The translations under genes were made by a program, and so were the position numbers. A stretch of DNA of 64,000 nucleotides from CAYUZU01 sp964448675. GTDB taxonomy: Bacteria; Planctomycetota; Phycisphaerae; UBA1845; Fen-1342. Location of the stretch: contig CAYUZU010000010.1 of NCBI GenBank assembly GCA_964448675.1, positions 62,001 to 126,000 of the forward strand, read 5' to 3'. The notes under the pieces are model-generated. The model saw nothing but the letters and a program-made list of their open reading frames with translations, was not told the origin of the DNA and ran no database searches. This document shows positions 36,038-44,767 of this stretch, one piece after another (position 1 is the stretch's first letter; each line of letters starts with the position of its first letter).

Positions 36038-37288
36038 TTATCGGTACAGCAGGTAGGGCGCGCGTTGCTGGCGAAAACGGTCGAGGTCCGCGCTCCAGAA
36101 TGACAGGATCTGCCCGAGCGGCCGGCGGTCGCTGAACATCCGGCGGATCTGGTCCGTGCCGCAGACCTTGTCGAACATGGCGTTGCGGCGCCCGCCGAAG
36201 TACTCGACCTCCGGCTTGATCTGTCGCACGGCATCCATGATGTGGAACTGGATGGGGGTGAGCTCCACGCGGCGCGGCTCGAGCAGGTGGATCTGCACGC
36301 CGCCGAGCGTAGCGCCCTCGTGCCGCAGGTAGTACGGCTTGAAGAACAGCGGGCGGAAGTGCACGCCCGGCAGGTTGCGGCGGTTGAGATTGTCGGCCAG
36401 TTTCTGCGGGTTGAGATCGGGCATGCCGGCGAGCTCGAATGGCAGCGTATAGCCGACGCCCTCGCTGATCACGTGCAGTTCGCCCATGATGCCGGTGGCT
36501 GCGTAGAACAGGGCTGTGTCGGCATGTGGAATGTGCGGCGAAGTCAACACCCACGGCAGCCCCGTGTCTTCAAAGAGCATGTCGCGCCGCCAGCCCTCCA
36601 TCTCGACCACGTGCAGGTCGCATTGCCGGCCGTCCGCGAGCCAGCCCTCGCCGTTGATCATCCGCGCCAGTTCACCCACGGTGAGTCCGTGGACATAGGG
36701 GACGGGCAGGTAGCCCACGAATGACTTGTATTCCAGGTCGAGCACGCGTCCTTCGATCCGGTCGCCGCCCAGCGGATTGGGCCGGTCGAGCACGACGAAG
36801 CCGACGTTGTTCTCGGCCGCGGCTTCCATGGCGGCGGCCATTGTGCTGATGAACGTGTACGAGCGTGAGCCGATGTCCTGGATGTCGAATACGAGCACGT
36901 CGAGGTCGGCGAGCATCTCGGCGGTCGGCTTGCGGTGCTGGCCGTAGAGCGACCGAATCGGCAGGTTGGTGAGCGCGTCGCGCGCGTCGCTGATCTTCTC
37001 GCCCGCGGTGATCTCACCGCGGACGCCGTGCTCCGGGCCGAACAAGGCGACCAGCTGCACGCTGGGACTGTCGTTGAGCACGTCGATGGTGGAACGCAGG
37101 TCAGCGGTCACGCCGGTCGGGTTGGTGATCAGCCCGACGCGCTGGCCGTGAAGGGGCGCGAAGCCGCGGGTCGCCAGCACATCAATGCCCGGGCGGACGC
37201 GCGGGCCGGCGGCATCCGCAACGGCGGCGAGCAGCAGGGGGGTGATGAGGATGCCGGCGAAACGTGTCCGGAGGGAAAGCTGGTGCAT
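36038..37288 (-). CDS. DUF1343/NamZ-like exo-beta-N-acetylmuramidase (GH171), exported
   Basis: Proteins of the DUF1343 family include NamZ of Bacillus subtilis, which cuts N-acetylmuramic acid from the non-reducing end of peptidoglycan fragments. This 416-residue homologue has a signal peptide (LRTRFAGILITPLLLAAVADA). Family motifs are visible as GLITNPTG, ALFGPEHGVRG, VFDIQDIGSRSYTFISTM, VLDRPNPLGG and LSVGVGYTLPFE-like segments. It fits the epimerase gene at 17.7 kb, which may process the released muropeptide part, though that link is inference. The start ATG 37288 is preferred to the longer frame because the signal peptide begins there and GAGG precedes it. It is divergent from a small lipoprotein gene. 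Confidence 0.9.
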   Translation of the reverse strand: MHQLSLRTRFAGILITPLLLAAVADAAGPRVRPGIDVLATRGFAPLHGQRVGLITNPTGVTADLRSTIDVLNDSPSVQLVALFGPEHGVRGEITAGEKISDARDALTNLPIRSLYGQHRKPTAEMLADLDVLVFDIQDIGSRSYTFISTMAAAMEAAAENNVGFVVLDRPNPLGGDRIEGRVLDLEYKSFVGYLPVPYVHGLTVGELARMINGEGWLADGRQCDLHVVEMEGWRRDMLFEDTGLPWVLTSPHIPHADTALFYAATGIMGELHVISEGVGYTLPFELAGMPDLNPQKLADNLNRRNLPGVHFRPLFFKPYYLRHEGATLGGVQIHLLEPRRVELTPIQFHIMDAVRQIKPEVEYFGGRRNAMFDKVCGTDQIRRMFSDRRPLGQILSFWSADLDRFRQQRAPYLLYR

Positions 37289-37390
37289 GATGAAGAACCT
37301 CGCTCGTTCGGGGTCGACCGATGTCCACGCCTGTGGCCACAAGGTCCGCAGATTAACCGACCGCCGCGCCGCGCGTCTCGGCCGGGGCCG

Positions 37391-37429
37391 GCGATTCTCG
37401 GACGGAGCCGGTCGGCGTCAGAGAATCGC
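37391..37429. promoter_or_regulatory. 9-bp inverted repeat in the namZ/lipoprotein gap
   Basis: GCGATTCTC (37391-37399) and GAGAATCGC (37421-37429) pair perfectly, separated by 21 bases. It lies in the divergent promoter region and could bind a dimeric regulator or form a hairpin in RNA. Confidence 0.3.
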
Positions 37430-37469
37430 GCGGTTTGAGGCGGCCTGGCGGCGACGCCGCGGACAGCGC

Positions 37470-37500
37470 TTGACTTACCGGGAGCGATTCCGGATACAAT
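37470..37500 (+). promoter_or_regulatory. Candidate leaderless promoter of the lipoprotein gene
   Basis: TTGACT (37470-37475), a 19-base spacer and TACAAT (37495-37500) are followed by just six bases before the ATG at 37507, the same arrangement as at the helicase gene. Confidence 0.5.
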
Positions 37501-37506
37501 CGGGCA

Positions 37507-37830
37507 ATGACACGCAAAGTCTTGTCCATCCTGCTCTTTACGGTCGCCGCCGCCCTCACCGCTGGCTGTTCAACCACGGGCGGCGGCGCCGTGATAGGGC
37601 CCAACCAGGGCCGCCACGCCAACCTGCTGCTGGGGCCCTACGCGGCGGACACACAGGTGGCCACCGAAATGGCCGGCCGCTCGGACTGGCCATCCACCAC
37701 CAACGGCTACCGCTTCAATGACACCACCTACTACAGCGAATGGCAGTACGACTACCAGTCCCACTTCGATCGCTTCGGCGGCCTGTACGCCGAGTCCGAC
37801 ACCGTGCGCACGGGCGTGCGGGTCCGCTGA
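37507..37830 (+). CDS. Small lipoprotein of unknown function
   Basis: This 107-residue protein has a signal peptide ending in a lipobox (ALTAGC, lipidated Cys at residue 21), followed by a Gly-rich then polar region rich in Tyr, Asp and Arg. No family is recognised. It has no Shine-Dalgarno and may be translated from a leaderless transcript. Its TGA stop abuts the stop codon of the convergent GT-C gene, so the two reading frames meet with no gap. Confidence 0.75.
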   Translation: MTRKVLSILLFTVAAALTAGCSTTGGGAVIGPNQGRHANLLLGPYAADTQVATEMAGRSDWPSTTNGYRFNDTTYYSEWQYDYQSHFDRFGGLYAESDTVRTGVRVR

Positions 37831-39582
37831 TCACTCCGCAACCTTGCGATATACGAACACCGGCTTGTTGGCCCAGGTGATTCGGCTCAGCCCCGTGCCG
37901 CGCGGCGGGAAGCGTGCGTCCAGCGCGTAGTGCGCGTGCCACCACGCGCCGGCGTGGACAGCCGCGTCGTCGGCAGTGAACACCAGCCACGCGGGCAGTG
38001 CGTCGTGTTGCATGCCCACAGGTGCGGTGGGCGGCAGCAGCAGCACGGTGCGCCGAGTGTAGTCCAGCGGCGGCACAGCGTAGGGGGCGGGCTCCTGTAG
38101 CACGCCGATTGCGGCGTCCGGACCGGCGTGCTCGGCGAGCATCAGGCCGGCCTGGTAACGGGACTCGTGGATGCCGCTGGCGTCGGCGATCAGTGCCCGT
38201 ACGTACGCCGGCGTGTGCATGGTGCCCAGCACCACCACGGTCGCAACAGCGCCCAGCACGATGCGGCGCCGTGCCAGGCCCCCCAGCACGCAGCCCGTCG
38301 CCGTTGCCAGCAGCATCGCCGGCAGGACGAGGAACCGGGCGAACTCGGCCGGCTTGCCGGCCCCGAGCAACGCCCCCATCAGCACGAACGCCACGCCGAG
38401 CGCCACGACCAGCCCCGTCCGTCGCGGCCAGCGTCGCAGCAGCAGCCCCAGCCCGAGCAGGCCGGCAACCAGCACGCCCCAGCCGACGCTTTCCACCAGC
38501 AGCGCGGCGACGCGTGCGGCACCGTCGGTGATCCGTTGCGCCTGGTCTTCGTACATCGCGGTGGAGTTTCCGAGGTTGCCGGCCAAGGCCGCGCGATCGA
38601 ATACGAGGTTGTAGGCCACGTACGGATTGGTCGCGCCGTACACCGTGACTACGAGCACGCCCGCGACCAGCAGGTGTTGCCACGTCGTCGCGTCTCGCAG
38701 GCGCGCCGGGCGCGTCAGCAGCAACGCCGGCCACAGCACCAGTCCGACGATCCCCGTCAGCACCAGCCCAAACGCGTAGCCGACCTGCAGGCCCAGGCGT
38801 ACGGCATCGCGCAGTCGCTCGCTGCGGTGATAATCCAGTGCGCTGAGCGCGGCCCACAGCAGGAGGCACGCTGACGGCAGGTGCGGCTTGGCCTCGACGA
38901 CGGCGGTGATGAACACGGGTGACAGGGCCACGCAGACCATGGCGAGCCAGCCGGCCCGGCGCCCGCCGACGCGGCGCGCCAGCTTGTGCACCGCCACCAG
39001 CGCCAGGGCCCCGAACACCAGCGACAGCAGCCGCGCCACGACATAGAACCGGGCAAAGGCGTCCGGATGCTCCAGGTAGAACGCCGCGTCGCTCGTGAGC
39101 TGCGCGAACCCGACCTGGTGGGCGGCGACGAGCGCGCCCGCGAGCGGGTACAGGTACCCGCCGCCGTACTGGTACAGCTTCGGATCGAGGTCACCGTCGC
39201 GGGGGCTCATCTGTTGCAGCGCGCGGAAGATGATCATCTCGTCCGGCTGCCGCGAATAGAGGCGATAGCGGCGCAGGATCTCGGCCCGGTCGGCGTCGGT
39301 CGCGGTCAGGTCGAGGACGGCGTCCCGGTGCGGCAGCGGATTGAGGTCGACATCGGCGCCGCGCGCACGCGTGCGCAGCGTGTCGAGCGCCTCGTCCGCG
39401 TCGTAACGCGCGGCGGGCCATGGTTCGTCGCCGCCGAACAGCAACTTGTCGTAATAGGACCCCGGCAGCCCCCAGTTGAGCAGCGGCAGCATGAGCAGCG
39501 CCCACACGATGGCGGCGGCTGTGGCGGGCGCGGGCCAGCGCCGGCGGCCCGTCTTGCGAGTTGTCCGTGGTGCGCGGTTCAC
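37831..39582 (-). CDS. GT-C-type multi-pass membrane protein (putative glycosyltransferase)
   Basis: This 583-residue protein has a first helix (about residues 22-40) and then a region with LLFGGDEPWPAARYDADEAL, in which an acidic pair after the helix recalls GT-C enzymes. About ten helices follow, and a soluble tail of about 110 residues ends the protein. Many GT-C proteins have this layout, and a role in sugar transfer from polyprenyl phosphate is likely but not proven. Its start overlaps the end of the UbiA gene by 4 bases, so it is the last gene of the four-gene operon beginning at 42987. Its stop adjoins the lipoprotein gene's stop. Confidence 0.75.
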   Translation of the reverse strand: MNRAPRTTRKTGRRRWPAPATAAAIVWALLMLPLLNWGLPGSYYDKLLFGGDEPWPAARYDADEALDTLRTRARGADVDLNPLPHRDAVLDLTATDADRAEILRRYRLYSRQPDEMIIFRALQQMSPRDGDLDPKLYQYGGGYLYPLAGALVAAHQVGFAQLTSDAAFYLEHPDAFARFYVVARLLSLVFGALALVAVHKLARRVGGRRAGWLAMVCVALSPVFITAVVEAKPHLPSACLLLWAALSALDYHRSERLRDAVRLGLQVGYAFGLVLTGIVGLVLWPALLLTRPARLRDATTWQHLLVAGVLVVTVYGATNPYVAYNLVFDRAALAGNLGNSTAMYEDQAQRITDGAARVAALLVESVGWGVLVAGLLGLGLLLRRWPRRTGLVVALGVAFVLMGALLGAGKPAEFARFLVLPAMLLATATGCVLGGLARRRIVLGAVATVVVLGTMHTPAYVRALIADASGIHESRYQAGLMLAEHAGPDAAIGVLQEPAPYAVPPLDYTRRTVLLLPPTAPVGMQHDALPAWLVFTADDAAVHAGAWWHAHYALDARFPPRGTGLSRITWANKPVFVYRKVAE

Positions 39583-40463
39583 TTCAGCACGATGTCCAGC
39601 ACACCCAGCGTGCCGAGCACCAGGCCGACCACGCCATTCACCGTGAAGAACGCGAGGTTGACCCGGCTGAGGTCACGCGGGCTGACGATGGCGTTTTCGA
39701 CGATCAACAGCACTGCGACGATGCCGACGCCGACATGGTACAGCGGCCCGAGGCCGCCTGTCACACCGACACCGACCAGGGCCGCGACCGTCAGCACGTG
39801 AAAGCCGCGCGCCAGCCACAGCGCAGTCGCGATGCCCATCTTCGCGGGCACGCTGTACAGGCCGGCGGCGCGGTCGAAGTCCGTATCCTGGCACGCGTAG
39901 ATCAGGTCGAATCCACCGATCCAGAAGGTCACCGCCGCCATCAGCAGCCACGCCGGCGGGCCGAGTGTCGCCGGCGCGATCGCGAGCCAGGCACACACCG
40001 GGGCCAGCGCGATCCCAGCGCCCAGGACGACATGTGACCATTGCGTGAAACGCTTGGTGTACGAGTAGAAGCACAGCCAGGCCAGCACCGGCGGCGCCAG
40101 TATGAGTGGCCAGACATTGCCGTCCCGCCACCAGAACCCGCCACACGCCGCCACGAACACCGCACACGCCAGCAGAAAGAACCCCCACGCGGCCCGCCGG
40201 CTGATCGCACCGCTGGGCAGGGGGCGATTCGCGGTGCGCGGGTTGGCGGCGTCGATCCGCGCATCGACGATGCGGTTGAACGTCATGGCCGCACTGCGGG
40301 CCGCCACCATACACACGACAATCAGTCCCAGCGCCGCGACGCTCGGCAGCCCCGGCCGGGCCGCCAGAAATGTCGCCAGCACCGCAAACGGCAACGCGAA
40401 CACCGAATGAGCGAACTTGATCATCTCCCCCCAGGTCCGGACTGTCGTGACCGGCCCGGCCAT
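39579..40463 (-). CDS. UbiA-family prenyltransferase (MqnP/4-hydroxybenzoate prenyltransferase type)
   Basis: This 294-residue protein with about eight membrane helices has both Asp-rich motifs of the family: NRIVDARIDAANPRTANRP (residues about 63-81) and DLIYACQDTDFDRAAG (about 186-201). They bind the Mg-diphosphate of the isoprenoid. Because mqnE is present at 48.6 kb and UbiX is adjacent, the best reading is the MqnP-type step that attaches a polyprenyl chain in futalosine-route menaquinone synthesis, though ubiquinone-type or other substrates cannot be excluded. It is coupled to ubiX (shared TGATG) and to the GT-C gene. Confidence 0.88.
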   Translation of the reverse strand: MAGPVTTVRTWGEMIKFAHSVFALPFAVLATFLAARPGLPSVAALGLIVVCMVAARSAAMTFNRIVDARIDAANPRTANRPLPSGAISRRAAWGFFLLACAVFVAACGGFWWRDGNVWPLILAPPVLAWLCFYSYTKRFTQWSHVVLGAGIALAPVCAWLAIAPATLGPPAWLLMAAVTFWIGGFDLIYACQDTDFDRAAGLYSVPAKMGIATALWLARGFHVLTVAALVGVGVTGGLGPLYHVGVGIVAVLLIVENAIVSPRDLSRVNLAFFTVNGVVGLVLGTLGVLDIVLK

Positions 40464-41071
40464 CAGTCCGCTCCGTCGGCCTCGTCGTCCGGCACGGCCC
40501 CGGTCCAGCGCACGTTGAGTTCGTGCGGCACGCCCAGCAGATCCAGCACGCGCGCCACGACGAAGTCGACCAGGTCATCGATCGAACGCGGGTTCAGATA
40601 GAACGCCGGCGACGCGGGACAGATGATTCCACCGGCCTCGCTCACGCGCAGCATGTTGCCGATCTCGATGCGGCTGATCGGCATCTCGCGCGTCACCAAC
40701 ACCAGCCGCCGCGCCTCTTTGAGCGTCACCTGCGCCGCGCGGGCGATGAGGTTGTCGGCACTGCCGGCCGCGACCGCGGCGAGGGTGTTGCTGCTGCACG
40801 GGCAGATCACCATGCCGTCGGTCAGGAACGACCCACTCGCCAGCACCGCGCCGAGATCGCGATAACGGTGCAACGTGGCCCCCGGGGCCGGCCCGCCGAC
40901 AATGATCTCGGGCGAAAGCGCCTTCGCCCCCAGCTCGTCCAACAGCAGCCGCCCGCCGTGCGGCGAGACCACCAGGTGCAACTCGGCCCCTGACGCGACG
41001 ACCTGCTGCGCCAGCCGGCGCGCGTAGACGGCACCGCTGGCCCCGGTGATTGCCATCACCAGCCGGCTCAT
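40463..41071 (-). CDS. ubiX: Flavin prenyltransferase UbiX
   Basis: UbiX attaches a dimethylallyl group to FMN, giving prenylated FMN, the cofactor of UbiD-type decarboxylases. The 202-residue flavodoxin-like protein begins MSRLVMAITGASGAVYARRL and has the ICPCSSNTLAAVAAGSADNLIARAA segment and LVTREMP, all family hallmarks. UbiD itself was not found in the window. It overlaps the upstream TPR-membrane gene by 4 bases (ATGA) and the downstream UbiA gene by 1, which is a compact operon. Confidence 0.94.
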   Translation of the reverse strand: MSRLVMAITGASGAVYARRLAQQVVASGAELHLVVSPHGGRLLLDELGAKALSPEIIVGGPAPGATLHRYRDLGAVLASGSFLTDGMVICPCSSNTLAAVAAGSADNLIARAAQVTLKEARRLVLVTREMPISRIEIGNMLRVSEAGGIICPASPAFYLNPRSIDDLVDFVVARVLDLLGVPHELNVRWTGAVPDDEADGAD

Positions 41072-42987
41072 GGTGCCCCCGCGCTGCTGCGCGCCGCCGT
41101 CGCGGGCGGCGCGAAGATGCTCAGCCGCTGCTCGGCGAGGTTGGCCCAGCAGGTTTCATCGAAGCGGTGGACGATTTCGCGCAGCCGCGCTACGCCGGCC
41201 GACCGCGTCTCTTCGTCATCCGCGCCGAGTACCTGTACCTCCAGGTCGGCCAGCCAGTACATCGCCTCGGGCAACGCGTCGTCCGCGGCGTAGCTCGCGA
41301 TGCACGCCCGCAGCTTCGCCGCCCGCGCGTGGCGATCCGGATCGGCGTTGGACCAGCGCACGACCAGGTTCGGGTACAGGCGGCTGTCGGGGAAATCATG
41401 CACCAGGCGGCGCAGTTGCTGCCGATAGCCGGGGCGGTGCGGGTCGAGCGCCGCCAGCAGGTGCAGCGGCTCGTCGCCATACTTCGCATCGTCGCGATTC
41501 GCCAGAATCAACTCTCGCAGCCGCTGCGCTTCGAACAGGTACGGCTCGGGTTCGAAATCGAGGCTCGCTTCCGGCGGGGTCGTGCGCAGGAACGCCTGCT
41601 CCGCGGCCGGTTGCGTCCCCGCCACCGCCGCTTCGCGCATCGTCTGACCGGACGCCAGCGCCTCCAGTGCGCCCGCGGTGTCACCGCGCCGCAGCCGCAA
41701 TTGCGCCACGCGCAGCCGCGCCGCGACGGCCAACGGCGAGTCCGGATACTGTGCCAGTAGTGCGGCCCACGCGCTCTCCGACTGCACGTGCGGGAAGTCG
41801 GTGTAGAGGACCCGCTCGGCCCGCTTGCCGACCATTTCGGCATCGAGGCGGGTGTCCAGCGCGCGCCCCTGGATGAAGAGCGCCGCCGGCACGTAGCGGC
41901 TCTTGGGATGGTCCGCGATGAAATCCTTGCACGCGTCGTACGCCGCCATGCGATCTTCCAGCAGTTCCAGCAACAGCCGATTGGCCACCTGCTGTTTGAA
42001 CGCGCTGGCCTGCTCCGGGTCGAACGTCCACAGTGCGCGGACTGTCGCCCGCTGTGGGGCGAGGTTGCGCCCCGGCTGCGTCCACTCGTGCACGTACGCC
42101 CGGATGCGCTCCGTCGCGTCCTGCACCGGCTCGAAGCGGTGCGAGCGCGGGCCGTACTCCGACTCCAGAATGCGGTACGTGAGCTCATCGACCCCCACGT
42201 ACACGTGAAACAGGATCGCGGGCGTCGCGAACATCACCGCCGTCACCGGCGCCACCGCGCCCGGCCGATAGTTCACCAGCCGCGCAAAGTAGATAATCAG
42301 CGCCAGCATCACGCACGCGGCGAGAATCGCCAGCAGCCATGGCCCGGTCTTCAGCAGCTCGCGCTCCGGGGAGACGCTGCCGATGGTTCCCGGCCCGCCG
42401 CGCGTCGCGAGGTAAAGGTACAGCAGCACCGGGAGCAGCGCCAGCAGGGCCGATCCGTAACGGAACGACAGCCGAAACGGCCGCACCGACGCCAGGATGC
42501 AGCAGCCGACGAGCGTTACCGCCATCCATGGCATGTGGGCAAAAACCAGCACCGCCGCACAGAAGGGCAGCGAACTGCGGAAGCGGTACAGGAGCGATAC
42601 CGAAATCGGCACCGCGACGATCGACGCCACCAGCAGCCCGATGACCACGCCATAGATGGGCGTCTGGTCCACGCTGATGGGGTAGAGGATGAAGTCGTAG
42701 AGGTTCTGTGTCTGCGGCCCCCAGAACCGCAAAGGTTCGTAGTAGCTCTGCCAGGAGAAGTCGAACAGCTTGCAGGTGTGCAGCCAGTGCGTGAAGACGC
42801 ACAAGCCGCTGAAAAGCACCAGGTTCGCCAGCAGCAGCACCTGCGCCCGGATGCGGTACTTCCGTCCCGTCCACGACCACACGTCGGTGATGACCGGCGT
42901 GTGATCAGCCGTCCCGGTGGTCGTGCCGGCGGCGGCCGCTGCGTCGTCGGCCACGGGATTCGCGTGCTGGTTCGGGACCTCGGCCAT
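41068..42987 (-). CDS. Membrane protein with TPR-like soluble domain, function unknown
   Basis: This 639-residue protein has a disordered N-terminus (about 50 residues), five or six membrane helices (about 51-270), and a long helical soluble region (about 290-639) with repeat-like pairs of helices of TPR/outer-membrane-lipoprotein type. I do not recognise a named family. It is the first gene of the operon with ubiX, the UbiA prenyltransferase and a GT-C gene, overlapping ubiX by 4 bases, but its sequence gives no evidence of a quinone role. Its start has no strong Shine-Dalgarno. Confidence 0.7.
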   Translation of the reverse strand: MAEVPNQHANPVADDAAAAAGTTTGTADHTPVITDVWSWTGRKYRIRAQVLLLANLVLFSGLCVFTHWLHTCKLFDFSWQSYYEPLRFWGPQTQNLYDFILYPISVDQTPIYGVVIGLLVASIVAVPISVSLLYRFRSSLPFCAAVLVFAHMPWMAVTLVGCCILASVRPFRLSFRYGSALLALLPVLLYLYLATRGGPGTIGSVSPERELLKTGPWLLAILAACVMLALIIYFARLVNYRPGAVAPVTAVMFATPAILFHVYVGVDELTYRILESEYGPRSHRFEPVQDATERIRAYVHEWTQPGRNLAPQRATVRALWTFDPEQASAFKQQVANRLLLELLEDRMAAYDACKDFIADHPKSRYVPAALFIQGRALDTRLDAEMVGKRAERVLYTDFPHVQSESAWAALLAQYPDSPLAVAARLRVAQLRLRRGDTAGALEALASGQTMREAAVAGTQPAAEQAFLRTTPPEASLDFEPEPYLFEAQRLRELILANRDDAKYGDEPLHLLAALDPHRPGYRQQLRRLVHDFPDSRLYPNLVVRWSNADPDRHARAAKLRACIASYAADDALPEAMYWLADLEVQVLGADDEETRSAGVARLREIVHRFDETCWANLAEQRLSIFAPPATAARSSAGAP

Positions 42988-43046
42988 GGGTGCTCATGCT
43001 ACCGTGGGGATGCGGGATGCAGCAATAACGGTGGGGGCTGCCGGGC

Positions 43047-43958
43047 TCAGTCAGGGAACTCGCCCGTCCACCACCACAAGCCGTCATCGGCGAAGCTGTA
43101 GTGCCGCGAAGGGCCGAAGTCCGCGGCGTCGCCGACGCGCTGACACAACGGGCAGATGAAGCTGCGTGTCATGGGGTCCAGGCCCCAGCCCGTGTGATGG
43201 CGGTCCTTCGGGCCGGCCTTCAGCTGCTTCACGGTGCTCACCCGGTGCACGGCGCCGTCCATCGCGGACACGTTGATCTTGCCGAGGTGCCGTGCGGTCA
43301 GCCATGTCGGCCCGCCGTACCAGGGGCGGTTGCCGTCATCCCAGAGCAGCCGCCCGCCGTCGCGCCAGGGCCGGCCGACGGCGAGATCATTCGCGCTCCC
43401 GGCCAGCTCACAGAGTTCGAGGCCGCTATCGGGCCCGAGTTCGGCCAGCAGAATCGTCTTGGCGGGGTACAGCGGGCTGTAGCGCTCGATGTTCAGCGAC
43501 GTGCGGTGCCGCAGGACGTACGACATGCCATAGCCGCAAGCCGGCACCGTCGGGTCGTCGCGCTCCTCGAAGTCATAATCGGCCCGGTAGGGATCGCCGG
43601 GGCAGATGAGGCCGTCCGGGTCGCCGAACCACCGCGGCACGAGGCGGTAGAACCAGAGATTACCCTTGGGCACGCCCCAGGCGGCCTCGCTCCACATCGA
43701 GCCGACGCTGTCGCCGTAGACGCTCTGCGGGGAGTGGGACTGAGGGAGCCAGCCCTGGTGCTCGTCCTGGTAGGTGCGCAGGGCGACCATGAGCTGCTTG
43801 AGGTTGGAACTGCAGGCGACGGCCTGGGCCTGCTTGCGGGCCTTCTGCATCGAGGGCAGCAGGATGGAGATGAGCAGGGCGATGATCGCCACGACGACGA
43901 GGAGCTCGATCAGTGTGAAACCGTTCAGCCCCCGTCGTGCCTGCAAGCCGGTTCTCAT
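43047..43958 (-). CDS. Prepilin-type N-terminal domain protein, type II/IV pilin-like
   Basis: This 303-residue protein begins with a short basic leader and the type IV prepilin motif LNG-FTLIELLVVVAI, in which cleavage occurs after Gly and Phe becomes N-methylated, followed by the long hydrophobic helix. After it are AVACSSNLKQL and a large mature domain with several Cys including FICPLCQR near the end. Planctomycetes carry many such proteins, the function of most being unknown; they are probably exported by a pseudopilus-type system. No pilus gene cluster is nearby. Confidence 0.85.
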   Translation of the reverse strand: MRTGLQARRGLNGFTLIELLVVVAIIALLISILLPSMQKARKQAQAVACSSNLKQLMVALRTYQDEHQGWLPQSHSPQSVYGDSVGSMWSEAAWGVPKGNLWFYRLVPRWFGDPDGLICPGDPYRADYDFEERDDPTVPACGYGMSYVLRHRTSLNIERYSPLYPAKTILLAELGPDSGLELCELAGSANDLAVGRPWRDGGRLLWDDGNRPWYGGPTWLTARHLGKINVSAMDGAVHRVSTVKQLKAGPKDRHHTGWGLDPMTRSFICPLCQRVGDAADFGPSRHYSFADDGLWWWTGEFPD

Positions 43959-44009
43959 GAAGCCGCCATCCTAAACGAACGCAGTCCCCGTCAGTGGTGT
44001 TACCTCAAC

Positions 44010-44083
<74 letters not shown>

Positions 44084-44220
44084 CGTCCTTTGCGGACCAC
44101 CTTGTCAGTCTATCGCCGCCGAGGTCCGAGTCAACTACCTCCCGCCGCGCCCCCGCCAGCGACCGGCATGACGCCGTCACCGTCGAGCAGCTCTCAGCGT
44201 CGCGAATCGCAGGCCGCCGC

Positions 44221-44355
44221 ATCCCGCGGCGGTGCTGCTCAAGAGGCGAACCCCACCTGCGCTTCCCAGAAGGCATCCCGCGGCGGTGCTCTTCAGAAGG
44301 CAGACCGCGCCGCCGGTTGTCAGAACACATACCCCGCCGGCGCTCTTCAGAACTC
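44221..44355. repeat. Five tandem copies of a 27-bp repeat
   Basis: Copies of 27 bp follow one another exactly at 44221, 44248, 44275, 44302 and 44329. Copies 1, 3 and 5 are the most alike: an AT-CCCGCGGCGG-type half and a GCTCTTCAGAA-type half. Copies 2 and 4 are diverged. The fifth copy overlaps the last three codons of the two-helix protein gene. The frame is open on both strands, giving 9-residue repeats. The array fills the space between tRNA-Arg and the small membrane protein gene. A related single copy lies at 45845. Confidence 0.75.
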
Positions 44356-44583
44356 GTCGGTGTCGCGCGGGTCGCTTCGCCCGATCTGCTGGTACCGCAC
44401 CGTGCCGCGCATGTTCCAGCCGAACATCACCATGCTTATCCCGGCGAAGACGAACACGCCGGCAATGATGTATTCCAGCAGGTTCGGCACCGCGAAGATC
44501 AGCCAGCCCAGCAGAATCAGGATGATTCCCATCGTCATCGCGCCATACCGCATGCTCGCCATGCCGTTCATGAATCCGTACAT
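44347..44583 (-). CDS. Small two-helix membrane protein, function unknown
   Basis: This 78-residue protein has two hydrophobic helices (about residues 16-35 and 37-55) after a Met/Gly-rich N-terminus, and a charged C-terminal tail with DPRDTDEF. It resembles small bacterial inner-membrane proteins of unknown function, and I do not recognise a family. It heads a group of small envelope genes on the same strand. Its 3' end overlaps the 27-bp repeat array. Confidence 0.65.
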   Translation of the reverse strand: MYGFMNGMASMRYGAMTMGIILILLGWLIFAVPNLLEYIIAGVFVFAGISMVMFGWNMRGTVRYQQIGRSDPRDTDEF

Positions 44584-44767
44584 CGCAGCTCTCTTCGGTC
44601 ATCAGCCCCAGGTGGTCCGCCACCTCCCTTCATCATAGCGCATTTCTCACGAGCACGCAGCACTGCCCCGCCCGGACCATGGCCCGCAGCGCTCCACGCC
44701 TGCTGCCGCACGAGGGCAAGACGCCGGGCATGCCACGATGTACGGTTCACCACTCAGGCCCCACGAC

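Noticed and set aside
44221..44355. CRISPR array
   Set aside because: The repeats are directly adjacent without spacers, are diverged from each other, and no cas gene is near.
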